Below are positions 1 through 7,952 of a DNA stretch of 17,448 nucleotides, piece by piece. Where the stretch lies: positions 1 through 17,448 of the forward strand of contig JADNYV010000718.1 in assembly GCA_015501055.1 (NCBI GenBank). The letters run 5' to 3'. The DNA comes from Mucidula mucida (Eukaryota; Basidiomycota; Agaricomycetes; Agaricales; Physalacriaceae). The notes beneath the pieces were generated by a model, which saw only the letters and a program-made list of their open reading frames with translations, searched no databases and was not told where the DNA came from. The stretch's first letter is position 1. Every line of letters begins with the position of its first letter. The translations under genes were made by a program, and so were the position numbers.

Positions 1-940
1 CTCACAGGTTATAGACCTCTCCCAGCAGTGAGTAGTTGAGTTTCGGAAGAATAGTGCTAATATCGTACGCAGAAGTTCTCTGTTCTGGTAGAGTCCATTT
101 TGACTCCTATTTGCGAAGTCTTCACGGCTCAGATCAAAGCGTTTGAAGATGCCCGACAAAACCTTGATAACGAGGACTTCTTGATCCCAAACGAGATTGC
201 GAGTGCTACGTTCGAGCCTCTCGACGAAGCCGATTCGAGTCAGATTAGCGAATCATTGTCACTCTTGCTATGGACTGTCGAGAGCGCTAGACGCGTGAAC
301 GCTTCCGTTGGTACTGGAAATGAAGCTGAGGCGCGGCTATGCTGGGACGTCCTCATCTATCTCTCCTTCACCGGTCCTTCAGAGAATGTCTCTACTCGAG
401 TACTGTGAGTAAATTCTCGCCTTTTACGCATTGATTAAAATGGGTTCGGTCCGTAGGCTTGAGCGCATGTTACCGCTCCCCCTTAATCCCGCGGCTGATT
501 GTGTAGCCTCGGGAAAGGCCGACGTTCTCAAAGCTTTTGCTCATGCCAGTCTGAAGCGCACCAAAATCAATCGGGACCTCTGTTCTGCTGCATATGTGCT
601 CGGACCGCAGCTAACAGCTGTTCTGCGATTACAGTTCGAAGCCGCCTTCGCTGCCTCTTATGCTCGTCAAGCCGAAGTCAAACAATTTCTGCGCGGAGAT
701 TACGCCAAGCTGATACTAGAACGCGCAGAACATGAAACGGACAAGGCGAAATGTGATTGTATCATTGCATTTCCGGCTCCAAGACTGGAAAAATCGCTTC
801 AATATCCCTTCCTTCGGGCACCACAAAAGTGCCGTGGCCGCTACCGTGCATCATTACCGTGCATCACTGCCGTGATGGACCCTGTTACCGTGCCATGCAG
901 CGTTACGCAGACGTGGTCACACTGTGACTTGAAAGTGTAA
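1..940 (+). CDS. Gene A, left-arm copy (3' exons only; 5' part outside window)
   Basis: This is an exact mirror of the last three exons of gene A in the right arm. Exons are 1-27 (nine codons ending PLPA, open to the left), 73-404 and 457-940. Introns are 28-72 (45 nt, GTGAGT..CAG) and 405-456 (52 nt, GTGAGT..TAG). Splicing joins frames cleanly at phase 0 and then phase 2. The product segment is helical and Ala/Leu/Glu-rich (for example FTAQIKAFEDARQNLD, ILERAEHETDKAK), with no recognised domain. The last 37 or so codons (from about 828) lie in TACCGTGC-type repeat DNA, so the native C-terminus may have been replaced. Whether this copy is complete cannot be told from the window. The first ATG inside exon 73-404 is not the start, because the exon is internal. 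Confidence 0.7.
831..900 (+). repeat. ACCGTGC-type short repeat cluster, left arm, outer end
   Basis: Dispersed copies of TACCGTGC or near variants (GCCGTGG, CTACCGTGC, TTACCGTGC twice, TGCCGTG) follow one another with irregular spacing. The cluster is mirrored at about 7889-7958. It is read through by the last exon of gene A and immediately precedes a hairpin at 897-946. Confidence 0.7.
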
Positions 941-946
941 CGCTGC
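897..946. other. Hairpin GCAGCGTTAC..GTAACGCTGC
   Basis: A 10-bp perfect inverted repeat (897-906 with 937-946) encloses a second nested inverted repeat, GTCACA-C-TGTGAC (916-928). It lies directly next to the ACCGTGC cluster and contains the stop codon of gene A (938-940). It is mirrored at 7843-7892. It may be a transposon end or a structured 3' end; no function is proven. Confidence 0.5.
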
Positions 947-949
947 TAT

Positions 950-2285
950 GGAGCGATCGCGTCTTGCCTCTCGTCCATGACCATCCATCACGACGAGCCT
1001 AGTAAACCATGAATATATATAGTTTCCTTCTTCGCTAACTTGTGGTGCATCTGGCATAACCGCCACAGATCTCAATATGAGACTCCATTATTGTTCCCCC
1101 AATTTCTCCTTGGGCGACTCGCATTCTCGGCATGCAGGATCATTGGACATTGAAGAATTTGGTGCATGTATCTGTTTGCATTATAGTGTCCAGTCATTTA
1201 TTTTCCGCATCACAGTAAATTTGGGCGCCAGATGGCTTCCTCAAGCTAGCCTTCATCCCGACGAGAATTTGGTCTTGTCCTCCCTCCTCAACAAGCTGGG
1301 TCTTGTCCTCGCCTTTACCTTCATCCCGGCAAGTACAGTGTTGTCTACACCCTCCTCTTTCTCCCTCTTCACACAATGGTCTTTCTCCCCTTTCAACACC
1401 AAGCACAACTACAGCCCTACTCATCATCTTCGTTATGCTTGCACTCGCAAACGGCGCGGCTATCCCGCGAGGTCAAACCACGTCCCACATGGAATGCGGC
1501 TCTCCGCTCTGAGTGCGATACCAGGCGGGCGTATGGGTCAGATAGACATCCTCACAGTTAAACTAGGCCTGTTTCCCAACTATGCTGGGTCAGCGGGTGG
1601 GTTGAACTCATATTCAACTGCAGTGCCATATTTATACACACTGTCCTCTTATGTTACCGTTCCGCTGCTGAGACTTATGAGTCACGGTAATCCTGTCTTG
1701 CGCACACGGGTTCGCTGAGCGCTCTCAAGAGGTGCAGCTATTTCCACAGAGGTCGCTCTCACACGACCTGTGTTTGTCTTCACCTGATTGATGCCGGCTC
1801 TTCCACTGACAGTAATCCTGTCGTTCATTGTCTGTGAGGTGAACAAACATCATGAGGCCGAGTCCGCCTTGTGCACAATCTGCATTGATATTTACAGCTA
1901 TATATACAGTACCTGCGGCATTCTACGACTGGTACAAAAAGATCTAGTACTATTTAAGTCATTACGTGCACTCAGCGCTAACAGTAGTGGTGGTGAATAA
2001 AAAAGTGGGACACAAGAATTAAAGGGAATTCATAATGTTAGGAATGATAAAGGTGTACATAGGGTCCGGATTGAATCCAACAAGTCCACTAGGAGCATTC
2101 CCGACGATTAGAAGGACGGAGCTGAGATTTCTTCTGAAATTCAGCGTACCAAACAGTGGTGATATACCTGAAAGCACCTGGTCATTGCTGTACTGACAGT
2201 GCCCGATTAACGAGTATAACATGTACAACAAGAAAGTCAGATGGTAACGTCCGGTGTAACACGTTGTCACGCACCTGTCACAACC
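950..2285. other. Non-genic stretch, left arm (mirror 6504-7839)
   Basis: I see no supportable gene here. A 213-codon open frame (1077-1718) starts with ATG but has no protein-like composition and no intron signals. A pyrimidine-rich stretch (1340-1400) precedes a possible broken secreted-peptide remnant (1376-1512). An imperfect duplicated segment sharing GGTCTTGTCCTC lies at about 1250-1335, and TATATATA-like motifs occur near 1013-1021 and 1902-1910. On the minus strand, 2019-2270 is open for 83 codons, but neither its function nor its reality can be supported. Confidence 0.5.
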
Positions 2286-2287
2286 GT

Positions 2288-2469
2288 GAGCGCCACCGTG
2301 TCAGTGCCGTGCGATTACTGTGCTACCGTGCAACCGTGCTCGCAGTACACCCGCTACTGTGCATGATGTAAGTGTACCGTGGCCGCTACCGTGCAGACAA
2401 CCGTGACCGCTGCCATGAGTACCGTGCAACCATGGCCCGTGCAGGGTCTACCGTGCGCACGGTAGCGGC
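2288..2469 (+). repeat. ACCGTGC-type short repeat cluster, left arm, inner end
   Basis: At least ten copies or variants of (T)ACCGTGC/ACCGTGA lie in about 180 bp. The cluster ends in a perfect 18-bp palindrome, CTACCGTGCGCACGGTAG (2448-2465). All copies are in the same orientation except the last half of that palindrome. The mirror cluster is at about 6321-6502. Confidence 0.75.
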
Positions 2470-3184
2470 GACCAGAAAAACTTTGCTCATTCTTGGTGAT
2501 TCTTGGTCTGACCACACAAAGTTCTGTTACAAAGATGTGTTCATTGATACATGTTATAGCCAACGCATAACTCGTCCGCTCAAAAGTAGATGCTCCTGCG
2601 GACGTGGAAGGTGGCGCAACTTAGGCTGTGGCTGTGCTACCATGCGGCCAAATTGCGGGGCCGACTAATGTACGTTCCCGGTCAGGCATTCACCTTTGCC
2701 CGCGTAAACTGTCTGGAGCTAAGGGAGCGGCCGGTAGAAATGGGAACACAGAAACCGTTGACAGCAGTCATGTTTTGAATGGGTTACAGGGTTGCTCTCG
2801 ATGAAAGCTTTTGAAACCATGAAAGTGCACGCGCAACGAATATTGATTGTGAAAGGCGGTGAACGGAATTTGCCAATTGGAAAGGCTCCACAAAGCTCTG
2901 TATTGAGCCAGAACCTGTCTATCAATGTAGAGACCAGCCTTGATGTGCATTAGAGCATGCAAGCATATCCTTCCTGCAGCTGGGAGGGCAGATTGGCTGA
3001 ATGACATGTGTGGAGCGCTGAGCCGACAGACTTGGATTTAGCCTAGTCTCGTAAACCCGCCTCTACAAGAGATAAAAGAGAATGTGTTATGTCTCTGAGT
3101 AGAGTCTGGAACATATTAGTAGGGACCATTGATTGCCATGGCTGCACATTTTCTTCCGTCGGGCATCAGTCCATATTGGGTTGT
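2470..3184. other. Non-genic flank between repeat block and LTR, left arm (mirror 5606-6320)
   Basis: This is the 3' flank of the truncated chromovirus. Two overlapping minus-strand frames of 68 and 79 codons (2719-2925, 2768-3007) occur identically in both arms but show no recognisable motif. I call nothing here. One arm-to-arm substitution, CCGACAG versus CTGACAG, occurs near 3024. Confidence 0.5.
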
Positions 3185-3713
3185 TGTTAGCGACTGACTA
3201 ACCCACAAGACTCAACCAGGTACCACAGCAAGAACTTAAGGAAGAAAGTGTTCACGTTCACAGAACTAGGCTAGGCCAGGTGTATAAACGAGATCAGAAC
3301 TACAGTACAATGATACTACACTACTGCTTATATACTAGTAAGTCTGTGTTTGGGACTCCTTGTCCATACACGTTTCCACTAGGGATGCTCCACGCCCTTG
3401 ACCCAGTGTTGTATGCTACTAGTCCGTGAAACCATTAAATACGAGTGGTAACTGCATGTAAGTAATAATACTGAAACGACCATGTGTGCTACGAGTGTCG
3501 GCGGTGTGTATACAATAGGGAGTCCATGAGGTATTGGCATGTATGATGTCATCCATGTGTTGGGTGTGTGTCCGACATGAGTACGGCTTCGGTAATGAAA
3601 AGGAGTATGATTGGTGACGAAACAGATGATGAAACAGTCCGTTGGTTGATAAGACAAGCCCCCCAATAAGATATGATAAGATTAAAAATGTGAAAATATG
3701 GTGATTCATAACA
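3185..3713 (-). repeat. LTR of Ty3/gypsy chromovirus, left arm
   Basis: Read on the minus strand the LTR starts TGTTATG immediately after the polypurine tract (3714-3726) and ends TAACA, giving a TGTTA/TAACA inverted terminus and a length of about 529 bp. It contains a TATATAAG-type box. It differs from the right-arm LTR by several indels and transitions, chiefly near its 5' end. The exact 3' end may be three bases further out (..AACAACA). Confidence 0.75.
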
Positions 3714-4410
3714 TCACCCCCTCCTTAAGGCGCAAGTTCCATTCTGCGCCAGAGTCGCTCCATGAGGGCCGCAGAGGGTAGTGTGACGTCAAGGGGTTCG
3801 GTGTCAGGCAGTGGCATGGGTTGGAATAAATGTGATGGGAATTGCGACATGGGGACTTCAATGCGAGCAAGCGCGGGTGGCTTCGGCTTGTTTGGATATT
3901 GTTGGTGGAAATCACTGATAGCTTCGTCGGCATTTTTGAGATTGCATGCCGGTTCCCATGTCTGTTGTGTGTGCCATAACCCTTCCAGTGAACCTTGTAT
4001 TGAAAACCCCCGCGGTACTTCCGGGAATTAACCACTTTCTCAACCTCCCATTCCGGTTCGGCTCCTTCCAGCACAGGTGGTGGACGCGTGTCTCGGGGTT
4101 GCGTTGGAAATTGCGGCTCTGGTAAGGCGTTAACAGGGCCTCATTGAACACGGATGAATGCTTTTCCACGTGTGAGGAATCTGGAGCTTTAAGAGCTCGT
4201 CCCGACTTTCTTGATCACTTTGAACGGCCCGAAGCGTTTGTCATCAAGCTTCTTCATTGGTCGGTCCGTGCTGAGATTCGTCCCTTCCAGCCATACTTTG
4301 TCGCCTCCTTGTACTCTACTGCTCTGTCCGCTTCCTGTCATAAAACCGTTTCATGTCCTCTTTGCCATCTTCAATGCCGACCCCACTTCGTCCCATGTTT
4401 CCTCATGCCG
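3714..4410 (-). pseudogene. Truncated chromovirus pol 3' end (integrase C-terminus + chromodomain), left arm
   Basis: The minus strand encodes the end of a Ty3/gypsy polyprotein. It starts at the palindrome centre with HEETWDEV..ALKMAK, passes through the integrase GPY/F module (GDKVWLEGTNL, KRFGPFKVIKK) and reaches a chromodomain (EWEVEKVVNSRKYRGGFQYK, VHWKGYG). It is broken by several one-base indels. For example, the frame is intact through SRKYRGG but lost just after HWKGYGTH. Everything upstream (gag, protease, RT, RNase H, most of integrase) is absent. In intact relatives the chromodomain directs integration to heterochromatin. Confidence 0.88.
4381..4410. other. Unpaired centre (loop) of the palindrome
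   Basis: Thirty bases separate the innermost paired sequences, AATGCCGA (4373-4380) and TCGGCATT (4411-4418). Read on the minus strand they continue the chromovirus frame upstream (HEETWDEV, then SALKMAK). The left-arm element is therefore 30 nt longer at its broken 5' end than the right-arm element. The junction at 4410/4411 sits in a short hairpin, ATGCCG-T-CGGCAT (4405-4417). Confidence 0.85.
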
Positions 4411-5079
4411 TCGGCATTGAAGATGGCCAAAGAGGACATGAAACGGTTTTATGACAGGAAACGGACAGAGGCAGTGAAGTACAAGGAAGGCGACAAAGTA
4501 TGGCTGGAAGGGACGAATCTCAGCACGGACCGACCAATGAAGAAGCTTGATGACAAACGCTTCGGGCCGTTCAAAGTGATCAAGAAAGTGGGACGAGCTC
4601 TTACAAGCTCCAGATTCCTCACACGTGGAAAAGCATCCATCCGTGTTCAATGAGGCCCTGTTAACGCCTTACCACGAGCCCCAATTTCCAACGCAACCCC
4701 GAGACACGCGTCCACCACCTGTGCTGGAAGGAGCCGAACCGGAATGGGAGGTTGAGAAAGTGGTAATTCCCGGAAGTACCGCGGGGGTTTTCAATACAAG
4801 GTTCACTGGAAGGGTTATGGCACACACGAGCAGACATGGGAACCGGCATGCAATCTCAAAAATGCCGACGAAGCTATCAGTGATTTCCACCAACAATATC
4901 CAACAAGCCAAAGCCACCCGCGCTTGCTCGCATTGAAGTCCCCATGTCGCAATTTCCATCACATTTATTCCACCCATGCCACTGCCTGACACCGAACCCC
5001 TTGACGTCACGCTACCCTCTGCAGCCCTCATGGAGCGACTCTGGCGCAGAATGGAACTTGCGCCTTAAGGAGGGGGTGA
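4411..5079 (+). pseudogene. Truncated chromovirus pol 3' end (integrase C-terminus + chromodomain), right arm
   Basis: The plus strand carries the same segment as the left arm, starting 30 nt later. ALKMAKEDMKRFYDRKR and the GPY/F motif RFGPFKVIKKVG are in one frame (to about 4600). The next blocks, HPSVFNEALLTPYHEPQF and EWEVEKVV, are in another. The chromodomain core then shifts again at 4763 because a T is missing relative to the left copy, and EQTWEPACNLKNADEAISDF follows. Stop TAA is at 5066-5068, with the polypurine tract at 5067-5076. The two copies carry different inactivating lesions. Confidence 0.88.
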
Positions 5080-5605
5080 TGTTATGAATCCCATATTTTC
5101 ACACTTTCACATCTTATCATATCTTATCGGGGGCTTGTCTTATCAACCAACGGACTGTTTCATCATCTGTTTCGTCACCAATCATACCCTTTTCATTACC
5201 GAAGCCGTACTCATGTCGGACACACGTCCAACACATGGATGACATCATACATGCCGATACCTCATGGACTCCCTATTGTATACACACCGCCGACACTCGT
5301 AGCACACATGGTCGTTTCAGTATTATTACTTACATGCAGTTACCACTCGTATTTAATGGTTTCACGGACTAGTAGCATACAACACTGGGTCAAGGGCGTG
5401 GAGCATCCCTAGTGGAAACGCGTATGGACAAGGAGTCCCAAACACAGACTTACTAGTATATAAGCAGTAGTGTAGTATCATTGTACTTTAGTTCTGATCT
5501 CGTTTATACACCTGGCCTAGCCTAGTTCTGTGAACGTGAACACTTTCTTCCTTAAGTTCTTGCTGTGGTACCTGGTTGAGTCTTGTGGTTAGTCAGTCGC
5601 TAACA
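5080..5605 (+). repeat. LTR of Ty3/gypsy chromovirus, right arm
   Basis: It begins TGTTATGAATCC just after the polypurine tract AAGGAGGGGG (5067-5076) and ends TAACA at 5605, about 526 bp. A likely TATA box, TATATAA, lies at 5457-5463. The next bases, ACAAC, would be one side of a 5-bp target duplication, but the other side is missing because the element's 5' part was lost at the palindrome centre. It is therefore neither a solo LTR nor a complete element. Confidence 0.78.
5457..5463 (+). promoter_or_regulatory. TATA box in the right LTR
   Basis: TATATAA lies about 150 bp before the LTR 3' end, the position expected for the U3 promoter of a retroelement. The mirrored copy is at about 3328-3334 on the minus strand. 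In the present arrangement both promoters would fire outward, towards the flanking DNA of each arm. Confidence 0.5.
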
Positions 5606-6320
5606 ACAACCCAATATGGACTGATGCCCGACGGAAGAAAATGTGCAGCCATGGCAATCAATGGTCCCTACTAATATGTTCCAGACTCTACTCAGAGACA
5701 TAACACATTCTCTTTTATCTCTTGTAGAGGCGGGTTTACGAGACTAGGCTAAATCCAAGTCTGTCAGCTCAGCGCTCCACACATGTCATTCAGCCAATCT
5801 GCCCTCCCAGCTGCAGGAAGGATATGCTTGCATGCTCTAATGCACATCAAGGCTGGTCTCTACATTGATAGACAGGTTCTGGCTCAATACAGAGCTTTGT
5901 GGAGCCTTTCCAATTGGCAAATTCCGTTCACCGCCTTTCACAATCAATATTCGTTGCGCGTGCACTTTCATGGTTTCAAAAGCTTTCATCGAGAGCAACC
6001 CTGTAACCCATTCAAAACATGACTGCTGTCAACGGTTTCTGTGTTCCCATTTCTACCGGCCGCTCCCTTAGCTCCAGACAGTTTACGCGGGCAAAGGTGA
6101 ATGCCTGACCGGGAACGTACATTAGTCGGCCCCGCAATTTGGCCGCATGGTAGCACAGCCACAGCCTAAGTTGCGCCACCTTCCACGTCCGCAGGAGCAT
6201 CTACTTTTGAGCGGACGAGTTATGCGTTGGCTATAACATGTATCAATGAACACATCTTTGTAACAGAACTTTGTGTGGTCAGACCAAGAATCACCAAGAA
6301 TGAGCAAAGTTTTTCTGGTC

Positions 6321-7952
6321 GCCGCTACCGTGCGCACGGTAGACCCTGCACGGGCCATGGTTGCACGGTACTCATGGCAGCGGTCACGGTTGTCTGCACG
6401 GTAGCGGCCACGGTACACTTACATCATGCACAGTAGCGGGTGTACTGCGAGCACGGTTGCACGGTAGCACAGTAATCGCACGGCACTGACACGGTGGCGC
6501 TCACGGTTGTGACAGGTGCGTGACAACGTGTTACACCGACGTTACCATCTGACTTTCTTGTTGTACATGTTATACTCGTTAATCGGGCACTGTCAGTACA
6601 GCAATGACCAGGTGCTTTCAGGTATATCACCACTGTTTGGTACGCTGAATTTCAGAAGAAATCTCAGCTCCGTCCTTCTAATCGTCGGGAATGCTCCTAG
6701 TGGACTTGTTGGATTCAATCCGGACCCTATGTACACCTTTATCATTCCTAACATTATGAATTCCCTTTAATTCTTGTGTCCCACTTTTTTATTCACCACC
6801 ACTACTGTTAGCGCTGAGTGCACGTAATGACTTAAATAGTACTAGATCTTTTTGTACCAGTCGTAGAATGCCGCAGGTACTGTATATATAGCTGTAAATA
6901 TCAATGCAGATTGTGCACAAGGCGGACTCGGCCTCATGATGTTTGTTCACCTCACAGACAATGAACGACAGGATTACTGTCAGTGGAAGAGCCGGCATCA
7001 ATCAGGTGAAGACAAACACAGGTCGTGTGAGAGCGACCTCTGTGGAAATAGCTGCACCTCTTGAGAGCGCTCAGCGAACCCGTGTGCGCAAGACAGGATT
7101 ACCGTGACTCATAAGTCTCAGCAGCGGAACGGTAACATAAGAGGACAGTGTGTATAAATATGGCACTGCAGTTGAATATGAGTTCAACCCACCCGCTGAC
7201 CCAGCATAGTTGGGAAACAGGCCTAGTTTAACTGTGAGGATGTCTATCTGACCCATACGCCCGCCTGGTATCGCACTCAGAGCGGAGAGCCGCATTCCAT
7301 GTGGGACGTGGTTTGACCTCGCGGGATAGCCGCGCCGTTTGCGAGTGCAAGCATAACGAAGATGATGAGTAGGGCTGTAGTTGTGCTTGGTGTTGAAAGG
7401 GGAGAAAGACCATTGTGTGAAGAGGGAGAAAGAGGAGGGTGTAGACAACACTGTACTTGCCGGGATGAAGGTAAAGGCGAGGACAAGACCCAGCTTGTTG
7501 AGGAGGGAGGACAAGACCAAATTCTCGTCGGGATGAAGGCTAGCTTGAGGAAGCCATCTGGCGCCCAAATTTACTGTGATGCGGAAAATAAATGACTGGA
7601 CACTATAATGCAAACAGATACATGCACCAAATTCTTCAATGTCCAATGATCCTGCATGCCGAGAATGCGAGTCGCCCAAGGAGAAATTGGGGGAACAATA
7701 ATGGAGTCTCATATTGAGATCTGTGGCGGTTATGCCAGATGCACCACAAGTTAGCGAAGAAGGAAACTATATATATTCATGGTTTACTAGGCTCGTCGTG
7801 ATGGATGGTCATGGACGAGAGGCAAGACGCGATCGCTCCATAGCAGCGTTACACTTTCAAGTCACAGTGTGACCACGTCTGCGTAACGCTGCATGGCACG
7901 GTAACAGGGTCCATCACGGCAGTGATGCACGGTAATGATGCACGGTAGCGGC
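6321..7952. mobile_element. Right-arm copy of the TACCGTGC-bounded block
   Basis: This is the mirror image of 837-2469. GCCGCTACCGTGC is at 6321-6333 and its complement GCACGGTAGCGGC ends at 7952. It lacks one C relative to the left copy (near left position 2251). As in the left arm, no transposase is encoded and the outer end overlaps the 3' terminus of gene A. Confidence 0.35.

Larger units (their letters stand above)
837..2469. mobile_element. Possible non-autonomous DNA element bounded by TACCGTGC repeats (left arm)
   Basis: The 13-mer GCCGCTACCGTGC occurs at 837-849 and 2382-2394, and in inverse orientation at 2457-2469. The bounding copies at 837 and 2469 therefore form a terminal-inverted-repeat-like pair 1633 bp apart. 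Variants of ACCGTGC are clustered at both ends (831-900 and 2288-2456), as in subterminal repeats of some DNA transposons. No transposase frame and no clear target-site duplication are visible. The left end falls inside the last exon of gene A. The alternative is a degenerate minisatellite that merely looks paired. Confidence 0.35.
1..4380. repeat. Left arm of an ~8.8-kb imperfect palindrome (continues past the window start)
   Basis: Base 1 pairs with base 8788: the first 28 bases are the exact reverse complement of 8761-8788. Paired coordinates sum to 8789 from base 1 to about 2250, then to 8790 after an extra C near 2251, and drift to about 8793-8794 next to the centre. Every reading frame between 100 and 2000 recurs with identical translation on the opposite strand. 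The arm holds the 3' exons of gene A, a repeat-bounded 1.63-kb block, non-coding DNA, one LTR and the 3' end of a chromovirus on the minus strand. Pairing reaches the first base, so the arm almost certainly extends outside the window. Confidence 0.97.

Noticed and set aside
1077..1718. 213-codon plus-strand ORF, repeated at 7071-7712 on the minus strand
   Set aside because: Identity between arms is due to the palindrome and is not evidence of selection. Composition is not protein-like, there are no intron or domain signals, and it overlaps low-complexity pyrimidine tracts.
2019..2270. 83-codon minus-strand ORF with a hydrophobic N-terminus
   Set aside because: It has no recognised motif and no splice or promoter support. 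The left and right copies already differ at the N-terminus through an indel, so coding constraint is not supported.
2288..2470. CRISPR-like array
   Set aside because: Repeats are only 7-8 bp with irregular spacing and the context is eukaryotic. It is better seen as subterminal repeats or a minisatellite.
4144..4653. A single 169-codon gene crossing the palindrome centre
   Set aside because: Its first half is the antisense of the left element and its second half is the sense frame of the right element. It is an accidental fusion at the junction.
3762..5031. Plus- and minus-strand frames opposite the chromovirus segments
   Set aside because: They are complements of the integrase/chromodomain coding strand with no independent motifs.
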